Below are positions 1 through 7,966 of a DNA stretch of 64,000 nt, one piece after another. The position numbers and the translations under genes are program-made. Every line of letters begins with the position of its first letter. Position 1 is the stretch's first letter. Source of the DNA: Acetobacteraceae bacterium B3987 (GTDB lineage Bacteria; Pseudomonadota; Alphaproteobacteria; Acetobacterales; Acetobacteraceae); assembly GCA_026537415.1 (NCBI GenBank), contig JAFNMF010000001.1:489572-553571 (forward strand), in the 5' to 3' direction. The notes beneath the pieces are model-generated. The model was not told where the DNA came from. It made no database searches and worked only from the letters and a program-made list of their open reading frames with translations.

Positions 1-121
1 CACCAGCCAGAATCAGAAGGGGGCCTTGCGTTGTTTCCACGGCAAGACGTTGTTCTTCATTCAGACCCTGCAGGTAGTCAGGGCCTGAAGACGGGAAACG
101 GGGGGAAAAAAGATCATCCAT
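1..121 (-). CDS. UvrD/PcrA-type ATP-dependent DNA helicase, N-terminal fragment
   Basis: Only about 40 codons lie in the window; the gene continues past base 1. The visible protein ends in the superfamily 1 helicase Q-motif region (LNEEQRLAV, residues 20-28) and then GPLLILAG, the lead-in to Walker A, as in UvrD/PcrA. These helicases unwind DNA 3'-5' in excision repair, mismatch repair and clearing of replication conflicts. ATG at 121 is taken as the start; an in-frame GTG directly before it (124-122) is an alternative. It diverges from the radC-like pair, with about 57 bases between the starts. Whether it is UvrD or PcrA cannot be decided from this fragment. Confidence 0.8.
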   Translation of the reverse strand, partial: MDDLFSPRFPSSGPDYLQGLNEEQRLAVETTQGPLLILAG

Positions 122-131
122 CACAATTATC

Positions 132-140
132 TGGTATAAT
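132..140 (+). promoter_or_regulatory. Extended -10 promoter for the radC-like pair
   Basis: TATAAT at 135-140 is a perfect sigma-70 -10 box and is preceded by TGG, giving an extended -10 (TGGTATAAT). No good -35 box is seen 17 bases upstream, which fits an extended -10 promoter. Transcription would begin near 147, about 30 bases before the GTG of the first radC-like gene. Prediction from sequence only. Confidence 0.5.
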
Positions 141-178
141 GCGGCTCAAACACGCTGGCTAGGATATAACCATAGATT

Positions 179-844
179 GTGAAAAAAGCAGTTTCATCTA
201 AACAGGGGCATAGAGCGAGGATGCGAGAACGTATCCTCACACACGGAGCGGAGACGCTTGCTGACTATGAACTGTTGGAAGTGTTACTTTTCTACGCCAT
301 ACCCAGACGTGATACAAATCCTCAGGCCAAGGCACTCCTTACGGCTTTCGGATCGTTAGGGGGGCTGCTGCAATCCTCTAAAGCCAAATTAAAGCAGCAC
401 GGTTTAACAGACCGTCTTATTACCCTTCTAGAACTACCTGTGTTGGTTGCTCGCTCCCTTATGGAGAGTGAAAATGACATCCCTCTTCAGCTAGATAACG
501 CCTCAGCTTTAATGAATTATCTAAAAGGAACTTTACAAAGAACGCATAAATCTGCGATTGGTTTAATCTGTTTGGATAGTAACAATAGCCTTATTACAGA
601 AAAAACATTACCTGCTAGAAGCAATCTTCATAGCCTTCATCGTCTGATTGCTCAGCACCTTCTTTTTTATCATGCCACAGCTGCTATCATTGTCTATTAT
701 CACTCATGCTCTCCAGCTACAGCACTAGCCGCTGAAATACGGGGATTGAAACTGGCATTACAGACCCTAGATATCATTGTGCATGAGGGAATCCTTATAG
801 GAGATGGATGGTATGTCAGTATGAATGAGTCAGGACTTCTATAA
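179..844 (+). CDS. RadC-like protein with intact N-terminal part and degenerate JAMM domain
   Basis: 221 residues, the normal full length of RadC/UPF0758 proteins. The N-terminal half is well conserved (GHRAR at 10-14, DYELLEVLLFYAIPRRD at 29-45). The C-terminal half keeps the fold framework, including the IGDGWYVS...ESGLL ending. The JAMM metalloprotease-like motif is lost: where RadC has HNHPSG this protein has YYHSCS (173-178), the upstream DE is EK, and the distal Asp is not conserved. A metal-dependent activity is therefore unlikely. Start is GTG at 179 because the next Met falls inside the conserved motif. No strong Shine-Dalgarno is visible. The region looks clearly richer in A+T than most of the window. 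RadC function is unsettled even in model bacteria. Confidence 0.75.
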   Translation: MKKAVSSKQGHRARMRERILTHGAETLADYELLEVLLFYAIPRRDTNPQAKALLTAFGSLGGLLQSSKAKLKQHGLTDRLITLLELPVLVARSLMESENDIPLQLDNASALMNYLKGTLQRTHKSAIGLICLDSNNSLITEKTLPARSNLHSLHRLIAQHLLFYHATAAIIVYYHSCSPATALAAEIRGLKLALQTLDIIVHEGILIGDGWYVSMNESGLL

Positions 845-856
845 GGAACAGAGATA

Positions 857-1489
857 ATTACGAAACATCTATCGTCCACCGAAGAAATTTTTCAAAAGAT
901 TGCATCTTTTGTTGTAGCCGGTGAAGAAGCTCGCCAAGAATTAATAGACCATCTGTTACGCCATCATGCCTCGTTAACTGAACTCATTTTTGAACAACCG
1001 ACGGATAAAAAGGATATTACGAAAGAGAACGTCTCTTTAGCTGTATTCTGTGCCGTACTTAAAGAACTAGCTCATCGCTATGGGCGTTCTTTGTTACCGA
1101 GAGGAAATGTACTGGAACAGTCGGAATTACTAAAAGATTATCTGATGGTTCAGATGGCCCGAGAAAAAGTAGAACAATTTCGTCTCCTCTTTCTAGATGA
1201 GAAGAAACATCTAATTCTTGATGAGGTACAGAGTCATGGCACAACAAACCATGTATCAGTCTATCCTCGTGAAATAGCTAAACGTTGTTTGGAGATAAAA
1301 GCAAAGGGTATTATTATGGTTCATAACCACCCTTCAGGACAGATCAATCCATCCCGCAGTGATATTATCATGACCCAGAATATTGAAAGGGCCCTTACTG
1401 TCATAGATGTTAAACTAATTGATCATTTCATCATTACGAGAAAAGCCCAAACTAGCTTTCGCCAGCTTGGGCTTCTCGATACTGACTAA
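857..1489 (+). CDS. radC: RadC-like JAMM/JAB protein with degenerate N-terminus, probable ATT start
   Basis: The reading frame is open from just after the stop of the first radC-like gene (844), in the same frame, to TAA at 1489. The C-terminal domain is a complete RadC JAMM domain: Glu in LDEVQ, VYPRE, and HNHPSG followed by NPSRSD, with His and Asp ligands at about residues 156, 158 and 169 counted from base 857. The N-terminal 75 residues have lost the DYELLELLLF block. No ATG, GTG or TTG occurs before TTG at 1091, and starting there would remove about 78 residues. AAGGA at 843-847 sits 9 bases before ATT at 857 (6 before ATA at 854), so I infer an AUU start coupled to the upstream stop. 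If wrong, the gene starts at 1091. Confidence 0.65.
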   Translation: MTKHLSSTEEIFQKIASFVVAGEEARQELIDHLLRHHASLTELIFEQPTDKKDITKENVSLAVFCAVLKELAHRYGRSLLPRGNVLEQSELLKDYLMVQMAREKVEQFRLLFLDEKKHLILDEVQSHGTTNHVSVYPREIAKRCLEIKAKGIIMVHNHPSGQINPSRSDIIMTQNIERALTVIDVKLIDHFIITRKAQTSFRQLGLLDTD

Positions 1490-2626
1490 TCAGTCTTCCA
1501 GACTAGGTTGATAGCTGGATAAAACCATACTGCCAGGCAATCCCCCGCGAGGGAAGATACGGTTGACGTGTCCCATTTTACGTCCAGGACGCGCTTCCTT
1601 TTTCCCGTAGAGATGAACAGACGCATTCTCTTCCTGAAAAATCTCTGGAAGAAGTGCCATATCATCTGGGCCAATCAGATTATGCATATAAACATCCGAA
1701 TGACGCCGAGTGGGTGGAAGAGGGAGCCCCGTTACGGCACGAATATGCATTTCAAACTGATCTACGAGACAAGCATTCATGGTCCAATGACCTGAATTAT
1801 GCGGGCGAGGAGCGATCTCATTGACCAGAAGATTCCCATTCTGATCCTCGAACAGTTCTACCCCCATAATACCGACCAGCCCGAGCTTTTCAGCCAATTC
1901 CGCCGCCAAAGCCTGCGCCTTTTCAGCTAATGCAGGCATGACAGGTGCTGGAGCAATGGAGACACGCAGAATACCCTGCCGGTGATGATTCTCTGACACG
2001 TCAAAGAAACGGACAGTCCCTTCGATATTACGGGCTACCATCACACTAATCTCACGAGCAAAATCAATTTTTTGCTCAGCGACTAACGGATAGGGGAGGG
2101 TATCTGCTTTTTCTAGAAGAGTTCTAAAGGCCTCTTCATCATCCAAGCGGAATTGACCCTTTCCATCATACCCAAAACGGGTAGTTTTCAGAATGCAGGG
2201 AAACCCAAATGACGACAGGGCACGCAACTCATCTGGAGAAGCAACCTCTCGCCACGGAGCTACGGGCAATCCGAAAGAACCAAGCGTTGTCTTTTCTACA
2301 ATGCGATCCTGACTGATTTGCAGAATACGTCCCGATGGATGAACCGGGCAGAAACGAGCGAGATGGTTCAATCCCTCTGCACTAATATTTTCAAACTCAA
2401 ACGTGATGACATCACAGGAACGAGCAAATTCTTCCAGACAGGCAGGATCATCATAAGAGCCAATTGTCAAACGAGCAGATGTTTCTGCTGCAGGACTAGG
2501 CTCATTGTTGGATAGAATATGGACCTGATAGCCCAGCCTTGCCGCCGCAACAGCAGACATGCGCCCTAGTTGTCCCCCGCCAACAATACCGATGCAGGCA
2601 CCGGGCTGTAATGCTTCAGTCTTCAT
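1490..2626 (-). CDS. purK: N5-carboxyaminoimidazole ribonucleotide synthase PurK
   Basis: 378 residues, usual PurK length. PurK is an ATP-grasp enzyme that carboxylates AIR to N5-CAIR with ATP and bicarbonate in purine synthesis. The N-terminus has the GGGQLGRM loop (about 16-23), the middle has ATP-grasp features ([14 protein letters not shown]), and the C-terminal part has [14 protein letters not shown], a PurK signature. The start overlaps the end of purE by four bases, so translation is coupled. It is the last gene of a trcR-purE-purK operon and ends directly against the radC-like gene on the other strand, with stops adjacent at 1489/1490. Confidence 0.95.
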   Translation of the reverse strand: MKTEALQPGACIGIVGGGQLGRMSAVAAARLGYQVHILSNNEPSPAAETSARLTIGSYDDPACLEEFARSCDVITFEFENISAEGLNHLARFCPVHPSGRILQISQDRIVEKTTLGSFGLPVAPWREVASPDELRALSSFGFPCILKTTRFGYDGKGQFRLDDEEAFRTLLEKADTLPYPLVAEQKIDFAREISVMVARNIEGTVRFFDVSENHHRQGILRVSIAPAPVMPALAEKAQALAAELAEKLGLVGIMGVELFEDQNGNLLVNEIAPRPHNSGHWTMNACLVDQFEMHIRAVTGLPLPPTRRHSDVYMHNLIGPDDMALLPEIFQEENASVHLYGKKEARPGRKMGHVNRIFPRGGLPGSMVLSSYQPSLED

Positions 2627-3117
2627 CCAACAGGTGCCTCTGCAACAGAACGTGTCTGTTCGGTCCTGAAATTCTTCAATCGTCCGGCAAGTCCGTCATC
2701 GGAAAGAGACAGAACAGATGCCGCCAGTAGAGCCGCATTGATGGAGCCAGCTTTCCCAATGGCTAGTGTTCCAACAGGTATGCCAGCGGGCATCTGCACG
2801 ATAGAAAGCAGACTATCCTGCCCCTTGAGCGTCCGGCTTTCCACGGGCACTCCGAAAACGGGCAGGGTAGTCCATGCAGCACACATCCCCGGGAGATGTG
2901 CCGCCCCACCAGCCCCTGCAATAATAACCTTCAAACCACGCTCACGGGCAGTTTTAGCATAATCAGCAAGACGATCCGGGGTGCGATGTGCAGAGACAAT
3001 GCGGGCCTCATAGGGAATACCCAAAGCTTCCAATTGCTGGCAGCCATGTTTCATGGTTTCCCAATCAGATTGGCTGCCCATAATCACACCCACTATCGGC
3101 GTCGGCGAGACATTCAT
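2623..3117 (-). CDS. purE: N5-carboxyaminoimidazole ribonucleotide mutase PurE
   Basis: 164 residues. PurE converts N5-CAIR to CAIR, the step after PurK. The conserved GSQSDWETM substrate loop lies near residues 14-22, followed by SAHRTPDR and [11 protein letters not shown], all typical of class I PurE. The ATGA overlap with purK shows the pair is one transcription unit. The gap to trcR upstream is about 20 bases, so trcR is probably in the same operon. Confidence 0.96.
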   Translation of the reverse strand: MNVSPTPIVGVIMGSQSDWETMKHGCQQLEALGIPYEARIVSAHRTPDRLADYAKTARERGLKVIIAGAGGAAHLPGMCAAWTTLPVFGVPVESRTLKGQDSLLSIVQMPAGIPVGTLAIGKAGSINAALLAASVLSLSDDGLAGRLKNFRTEQTRSVAEAPVG

Positions 3118-3137
3118 CGTGTTTGGTCTCCCGCTTC

Positions 3138-3749
3138 CTAGATGCTGGAACCTGTTTCATCATGAGATGAAAAAAGGCTGTTCGGATCAATCTCTTCGTG
3201 AAGAGTCTCAAGCGGCTTACCTTCACGGACAAGACGATCATTTGCCGCTTGTACAGCAGCATTCAAATCTGTCTGGGTGCAGAGACCAAGGATGACCGGA
3301 TCACGAGGTTTGATGTTGGGGCTGTTCCAGTGCTCACGGTTACGGATTTTAGCAATCGTGTCTTTCGTGGTCCCCAGAAGGCGGACGATCTGCGTGTCAT
3401 TCAACTGAGGGAACTGACGCAAGACAAAAGCAATCGCATCGGGGCGGTCATGTCGCTTAGCAACAGGAGTATAGCGCGCACCTTTGGCACGACGAGCCAC
3501 GGGATTGGGAGTAGCGATCAGTTTGAGACGAGCGGAAGGATTGGCTTCACAACGCTTAATCTCAGCTTCGGTCAGCTGGTTATTCTTTATGGGATCATAA
3601 CCGTTGATCCCGCCGCCAACTTCACCATCGGCAATGGCCTGAATCTCCAGCGGATGCATTCCGCAAAAAGTGGCAATTTGATCAAAGGTAAGGCCAGTCT
3701 TCTCAATAAGCCAGACGGCGGTCGCTTTCGGCATTAGCGGCAGGGTCAT
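3138..3749 (-). CDS. trcR: DUF1013 cell cycle transcriptional regulator TrcR
   Basis: 203 residues. The DUF1013 family is confined largely to Alphaproteobacteria and includes TrcR, a regulator linked to the cell-cycle network in Caulobacter. The N-terminal block [12 protein letters not shown]...[15 protein letters not shown] followed by IADGEV is diagnostic, and a second helix-turn-helix-like segment ([20 protein letters not shown]) follows near residues 120-140. The frame is open to 3809, but ATG at 3749 matches the family N-terminus and has AAGGA ten bases upstream, so I chose it. A TATTAT -10-like box at 3774-3779 would give a very short leader. It heads the purE-purK operon. Confidence 0.88.
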   Translation of the reverse strand: MTLPLMPKATAVWLIEKTGLTFDQIATFCGMHPLEIQAIADGEVGGGINGYDPIKNNQLTEAEIKRCEANPSARLKLIATPNPVARRAKGARYTPVAKRHDRPDAIAFVLRQFPQLNDTQIVRLLGTTKDTIAKIRNREHWNSPNIKPRDPVILGLCTQTDLNAAVQAANDRLVREGKPLETLHEEIDPNSLFSSHDETGSSI

Positions 3750-3773
3750 GTCAACGCAGTCCTTTGCAGAGCG

Positions 3774-3779
3774 ATAATA
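3774..3779 (-). promoter_or_regulatory. Possible -10 box for trcR-purE-purK
   Basis: TATTAT on the minus strand, 25-30 bases before the trcR ATG. No convincing -35 sequence is found at the usual distance, so the promoter may depend on an activator, or the match may be chance. Confidence 0.3.
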
Positions 3780-3811
3780 TGGTCCGGCATCTGGCAGGGC
3801 CCGGGCCACTC

Positions 3812-3850
3812 TGAAAAAGAATCACCCGCCACCCTGATAAGGGGCGGTGC
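3812..3850 (-). terminator. GC-rich hairpin with U-run between rpmE and trcR
   Basis: On the minus strand a hairpin with CCGCC/GGCGG arms extended by CCC/GGG (about 3823-3850) is followed by GATTCTTTTTC. It lies downstream of the rpmE terminator and about 65 bases upstream of trcR. It could be a second rpmE terminator, the end of a small RNA, or an attenuator before trcR. Confidence 0.5.
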
Positions 3851-3932
3851 CTGCGCAATGCACGACATTGCCGCCAAAATGCGCTAGAGAGTATGAGAGG
3901 TCAAGAATGAATATCGTAAAATTGAAGGCTTT

Positions 3933-3970
3933 AAAAAAACCCTCCGCTCCCCGACTAAGGAGAGGGAGGG
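3933..3970 (-). terminator. Rho-independent terminator of rpmE
   Basis: On the minus strand CCCTCC...GGAGGG arms with an inner TCTCC/GGAG pairing are followed directly by seven T (3939-3933). It lies 36 bases after the rpmE stop. Confidence 0.85.
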
Positions 3971-4005
3971 ACTCTACTTCGGGTTTCCCACAGAGTAGAC
4001 AGATT

Positions 4006-4233
4006 TTACTTTTTGATATTACCGATACCGGAGAAGCGTTTGTTGAACTTGGCAACCTGCCCCCCTGTATCCAGAATACGCTGAACGCCAGTCCAGGCCG
4101 GATGGGTTTTGGGGTCAACGTCCAGACGCAGCTTAGCGCCAGGTTCGCCGTAGCAGGAGCGTGTCTTGTACTCGCTGCCATCAGCCATCACGACCGTGAT
4201 TTCGTGGTAATCGGGGTGGATGCCGGATTTCAT
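4006..4233 (-). CDS. rpmE: 50S ribosomal protein L31
   Basis: 75 residues, matching alphaproteobacterial L31, a component of the large ribosomal subunit near the central protuberance. The opening [12 protein letters not shown] and the later [13 protein letters not shown] and KFNKRF are family signatures. Only one Cys (SCYGE) is present, so this is the non-zinc (C-minus) type. AGGA lies about seven bases before the ATG. A hairpin with a T-rich flank sits just upstream and could control expression. Confidence 0.96.
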   Translation of the reverse strand: MKSGIHPDYHEITVVMADGSEYKTRSCYGEPGAKLRLDVDPKTHPAWTGVQRILDTGGQVAKFNKRFSGIGNIKK

Positions 4234-4252
4234 AATATTTCCTGAACCTCAT

Positions 4253-4281
4253 AAAAGAAGCTCCGATACCGACCGGAGCAG
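4253..4281 (-). promoter_or_regulatory. Hairpin in the rpmE leader, possible attenuator
   Basis: On the minus strand GCTCCG and CGGAGC arms (4279-4274 and 4265-4260) with an eight-base loop are followed by CTTCTTTTAT and then the rpmE Shine-Dalgarno. This looks like an intrinsic terminator or ribosome-protein-binding leader structure about 25 bases before the L31 start. Autogenous control of L31 is known in other bacteria; whether this hairpin does it is inference. Confidence 0.4.
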
Positions 4282-4480
4282 ACGGAGCCTTCCATAAAGG
4301 ATTTAGCCTATAAAATAAAGGTTGAGTGTCATTCTTTTTACCGATAGGGCGATTCCTACAAAACCTCATACAGTTTTGCCATAATGAGCTGTATGCTGCG
4401 GCAAGGTAGGGTGCTGTATCATAGGCGGCAGAGCATCTGCCAACAGCACCTGTTTCTCCAAATTTTTAGGGAAAGGCTAT

Positions 4481-4933
4481 ATGAGCCCTATCAAAACACC
4501 TGGCTGGGTGGCTGATTTCCAGAAGTTTATCATGCGTGGCAATGTTGTGGACTTGGCGATCGGTGTGATTGTTGGTGCTGCATTCAGCTCCATCGTCAAC
4601 AGTGCCGTCAAAGACATCCTAACCCCGATTCTAGGGCTTCTGACTGGAGGAGTAGATTTCAGTAATATCTTCATTACGTTGAAGGGACCGGTCAAGGATA
4701 CGCTGGCAGAAGCCCAGAAAGTGGGAGCGGTGACCATCAATGTTGGTTTGTTCCTTAACGCTGTCATCCAGTTCCTAATTATTGCCTTCTTCATCTTCTG
4801 GATGATGCGCCTCCTTAGTAAGCTTTATCGCAAAGAAGAAGCCCAGCCCGCATCTCCGCCAGCACCTTCTAAGGAAGAAGTGTTGTTGACAGAGATTCGC
4901 GATATTCTGGCTGCACGTTCATCTGAAAAATGA
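4481..4933 (+). CDS. mscL: Large-conductance mechanosensitive channel MscL
   Basis: 150 residues, typical size. MscL is a homopentameric inner-membrane channel that opens on osmotic downshock. The N-terminal amphipathic helix with [17 protein letters not shown] leads into transmembrane helix 1 (about 18-45). A periplasmic loop, helix 2 (about 84-108) and a C-terminal charged helix ([14 protein letters not shown]) follow. GGGAAAGG lies upstream of the ATG. Its stop overlaps the next gene by four bases. Confidence 0.95.
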   Translation: MSPIKTPGWVADFQKFIMRGNVVDLAIGVIVGAAFSSIVNSAVKDILTPILGLLTGGVDFSNIFITLKGPVKDTLAEAQKVGAVTINVGLFLNAVIQFLIIAFFIFWMMRLLSKLYRKEEAQPASPPAPSKEEVLLTEIRDILAARSSEK

Positions 4934-5268
4934 TCTGCTCTTTCTTTACCAAAGCATTGGGGCGAGGGGGTGTAGCTACCCTCGTTTTAGTGGGAGTGCT
5001 TTCTGCCAGCCCTGCGAGGGCAGAAAGTGCCGCTTTTGGTGTGCCTCTGTCTCCCAATGCGCATCTCTATTCGTATTTCATCATTAATGGCATGGCTCGT
5101 GGAGCGTTTCTTCTTGGTGAGCTGCACCAGAAGGATATGCCAGCACTGATCCAGATGGATGAAACAACTCGTAAAGCAGTGCTTCATAATCTGGACTCCC
5201 AAACGATCCGGTCAGATTTTAGAGCGGAGCAAATATTGACCCGCTATCTTGACCTCATCGTGAAGTAA
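4930..5268 (+). CDS. Small secreted protein of unknown function
   Basis: 112 residues. A signal peptide is clear: positively charged start, hydrophobic core ([10 protein letters not shown]) and an Ala-Arg-Ala cleavage site after about residue 31. The mature part, about 80 residues, has no Cys and no motif I recognise; it is probably periplasmic and helical. The ATG overlaps the mscL stop (ATGA), so it is translated with the channel, which suggests a link to envelope stress, but that is inference. A strong terminator follows. Confidence 0.7.
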   Translation: MICSFFTKALGRGGVATLVLVGVLSASPARAESAAFGVPLSPNAHLYSYFIINGMARGAFLLGELHQKDMPALIQMDETTRKAVLHNLDSQTIRSDFRAEQILTRYLDLIVK

Positions 5269-5298
5269 GAGTTTGTCGGATAAAGACAGCATGGGAAA

Positions 5299-5323
5299 GG
5301 GGGCCTGACGCCCCCTTTTTTTT
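5299..5323 (+). terminator. Rho-independent terminator after mscL and the secreted protein
   Basis: GGGGGC-CTGAC-GCCCCC followed by eight T. It ends the mscL transcript and lies just before the convergent secF end at 5349. Confidence 0.93.
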
Positions 5324-5348
5324 CATCTGACTATTAGAAAACTTCCTA

Positions 5349-6278
5349 TCAGCCTTCCCGTCGTAGCCGTTTCTGCCCCATCAAAAGCAGAAGCGGAGCT
5401 GCAATGAAGATGGATGATGAGGTCCCCACCACGATACCGAACAACATGACCGTGGCAAAACCGGTCAATGTGCTGCCGCCAAACAGTGCCAGAGGCAGAG
5501 CGGCGAGGAAGACCGTCATGGATGTTCCCAATGTCCGGTTGAGAGTCTCATTAATGGACAGGTCCAAAAGCTCCCGCAGAGGCATCGTCCGATACTTGCG
5601 GAGATTTTCACGGACACGATCATAGACAACCACTTTGTCGTTTGTGGAGTATCCAAGGATGGTGAGGAGAGCTGCCACCATAACGAGGTCGAATTCAAAG
5701 CGTGTGACGATCAGAAAACCAATGGTTTTTGTTAGGTCTAGCACAAGTGTGATGACGGCACTCAGGGCAAACTCTCGCTCAAATCGGAACCAGATATAGA
5801 TGAGAATCATCCCAAGGCTGAATAGAAGTGCCAGAACGCCATCCCGGAACAGCTCGGAAGAGACGGAACCACCCACTGCATCGGCACGCTGAATCTGAAC
5901 ACCGGGAATAGCCTGCACAATGACAGCTCGGACATGATCGACCAGCTTCTGAGTGACATGTTCATCCTCCCCTCCACGAGGAAGGTTGATGGCGATGCGG
6001 ACATCTTGAGGTGACCCGAAAGACTGCACGGAGGCGGCGTTAATCTGGCCAGCTTTAAGGATGGCTCTCATGTGTGCCGGGTCTTCCGCAGTTGGGGAGT
6101 GGGTCTCTACAATGACGCCACCACGAAAATCCAACCCAAGATTCAGGCCGGGTGCAAAAAATAGCACCACCGAGGCGATGGAAAGGAGTGCAGAAACGAT
6201 CAAACCAGCATGACGGCCACGCATGAAGTGGATTTGTCGGTCATCACGTACGAAACGGAGAAGGGGGCGAGAAAACAT
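5349..6278 (-). CDS. secF: Protein translocase subunit SecF
   Basis: 309 residues, usual length. SecF pairs with SecD to use the proton-motive force in the late step of Sec-dependent export. TM1 is near residues 28-46, followed by the GLDFRGG motif (about 48-54), a periplasmic domain, and five further membrane helices with YSTNDKVVVYDRVREN, the SecF signature, near 210-225. It lies six bases downstream of secD in the same transcript. Confidence 0.96.
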   Translation of the reverse strand: MFSRPLLRFVRDDRQIHFMRGRHAGLIVSALLSIASVVLFFAPGLNLGLDFRGGVIVETHSPTAEDPAHMRAILKAGQINAASVQSFGSPQDVRIAINLPRGGEDEHVTQKLVDHVRAVIVQAIPGVQIQRADAVGGSVSSELFRDGVLALLFSLGMILIYIWFRFEREFALSAVITLVLDLTKTIGFLIVTRFEFDLVMVAALLTILGYSTNDKVVVYDRVRENLRKYRTMPLRELLDLSINETLNRTLGTSMTVFLAALPLALFGGSTLTGFATVMLFGIVVGTSSSIFIAAPLLLLMGQKRLRREG

Positions 6279-6283
6279 GGTTA

Positions 6284-7822
6284 TCAGACCGGCAGTTCCT
6301 GTGGACGTTTATGGGCATACCAACGGACAATCAACATGCGAGAAAGTACCAGTGTCGTGAACAGCGTGGTGACAATACCGATGGTGATGGTCAGGGCAAA
6401 GTTTCGGACGGCCCCTGTACCGAAGACAAAGAGCATGACATGCGCAAGAAACGCTGTAGCGTTACTGTCGATAATCGTACTCGTTGCCCGCTGGAAACCA
6501 GCCTGTAGAGCCTGAAGAGGTTTACGGCCATTCTGGACTTCTTCCCGGATGCGTTCATTGATGAGAATGTTAGCATCCACGGCCATACCAAGGGTCAGCA
6601 GAATACCCGCCATACCTGGCAATGTCAGTGTTGCTTCAAACAGCGATAAAATAGCCAGAATCATGACAAGGTTGGCAAAAAGCGCAATATCTGCATACAG
6701 ACCAAACCGGCCATAGAAGAGCAACATAAACAGCACGACCAGCACAAAGCCGACAACAAGGCTGATAATACCTGCATGGATAGATGCCGCACCTAGGCTT
6801 GGTCCAATGCTCCGCTGCTCTACAACGGTAAGCGGGGCGGGGAGCGCACCAGCGCGCAGTAGCAATGCCAGATCAGAAGCTGACCGGGCCGTAAAGCTAC
6901 CCGTGATAATCCCCTGACCGGCCGTGATGGGGCCATTGATAACAGGGCTTGTTAGGATGCGACCATCCAGCACGATGGCAAATGGCTTACCGACATTCTG
7001 CGTCGTAATGCGAGCGAAATCATCAGCCCCCTTATTGTCGAACTTCAGTTCAACAACCCACTGCCCTTCATTCATCGTGGCGGCTGCATCTGTCAGGTTA
7101 GCACCGTCAACGTCAATCCGATCTTCCACAGCCATTTCTCCCCGCCCTTCAGGCAGAGGCAGCATGGTTGTACCGGGTCCAGCGTGGGTTGGATCCGGAG
7201 AAACGAGGTGGAAGGTCATGCGGGCAGTCGTACCAAGTAATGTCTTGATGCGCTGAGGATCGCTGATCCCGGGGAGTTCCAGTACGATGCGGTCTTCACC
7301 TTCACGAGCGATGCTCGGATCAATCGCCCCAGTACTATCGATACGACGACGCACAATCTCAATAGAGCGTGAGACAGCTTCTCGGGCACGGCTGCGGATA
7401 GACTCTGGTGTCAGGCTGATAGCAAACCGACCATTTTTCTCGCTAACAGCGAGTTCACCGGGGATTGATGGTGTCAGCCCTTCCAATACTTTCCGATCAG
7501 CATCTTTCTCACTGTCTGATCGAGGCGTAACCAGCACGGAAGCCGTAGCGTCATTACGCTCAATGTTACGATACCCAAGGTGAGCAGCAAGTAGCCCCTG
7601 GCGGACTTCACCTTCTAACGACTGAAGCCGGTCATGCTGGAGTGTTTTCGTATCCAGCTGCAACAGGAGATAGGAGCCACCTCGCAGATCAAGCCCAAGA
7701 TGCACCTGATGCCAGGGCAAAGATGATGAGGGGGATTTCATAAAGTTGGGAAGACAGAGGAGGGCACTGATTAGGCAGATGCCCACCACGCCTAACATCC
7801 TGAGGCGACTGTAATACAACAT
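6284..7822 (-). CDS. secD: Protein translocase subunit SecD
   Basis: 512 residues, the shorter alphaproteobacterial type. An N-terminal membrane helix precedes HLGLDLRGGSYLLL (about 42-55). A large periplasmic domain carries the P1 head, and the C-terminal five-helix part has the GMAVDANILINERIREE signature. No clear Shine-Dalgarno precedes the ATG. yajC, which commonly precedes secD, is absent: the upstream neighbour is a divergent oxidoreductase gene. Three MAVDAN-type residues of the proton path are present. Confidence 0.95.
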   Translation of the reverse strand: MLYYSRLRMLGVVGICLISALLCLPNFMKSPSSSLPWHQVHLGLDLRGGSYLLLQLDTKTLQHDRLQSLEGEVRQGLLAAHLGYRNIERNDATASVLVTPRSDSEKDADRKVLEGLTPSIPGELAVSEKNGRFAISLTPESIRSRAREAVSRSIEIVRRRIDSTGAIDPSIAREGEDRIVLELPGISDPQRIKTLLGTTARMTFHLVSPDPTHAGPGTTMLPLPEGRGEMAVEDRIDVDGANLTDAAATMNEGQWVVELKFDNKGADDFARITTQNVGKPFAIVLDGRILTSPVINGPITAGQGIITGSFTARSASDLALLLRAGALPAPLTVVEQRSIGPSLGAASIHAGIISLVVGFVLVVLFMLLFYGRFGLYADIALFANLVMILAILSLFEATLTLPGMAGILLTLGMAVDANILINERIREEVQNGRKPLQALQAGFQRATSTIIDSNATAFLAHVMLFVFGTGAVRNFALTITIGIVTTLFTTLVLSRMLIVRWYAHKRPQELPV

Positions 7823-7966
7823 AGGGGGTCAGAGAACCTCAAAAGCGTGAAAATGAAGAGGCCAGAACTAATCTCGCAGATAGGGTGCGACCATGCCCGT
7901 TCCGGCCTTTTATTGCAACCATTATGCATGGCTGTATGGCGTCTTGCGCAACCATCACCGGGTGCT

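Noticed and set aside
1443-1474. Eight-base perfect inverted repeat AAGCCCAA/TTGGGCTT near the end of radC
   Set aside because: It lies inside the coding region, has no T-run on either strand, and the stem beyond eight bases is poor, so I do not call it a terminator.
3822-4181. 119-residue reading frame on the minus strand over rpmE
   Set aside because: It runs over the rpmE gene in another frame and across its terminator; no family resemblance or ribosome site.
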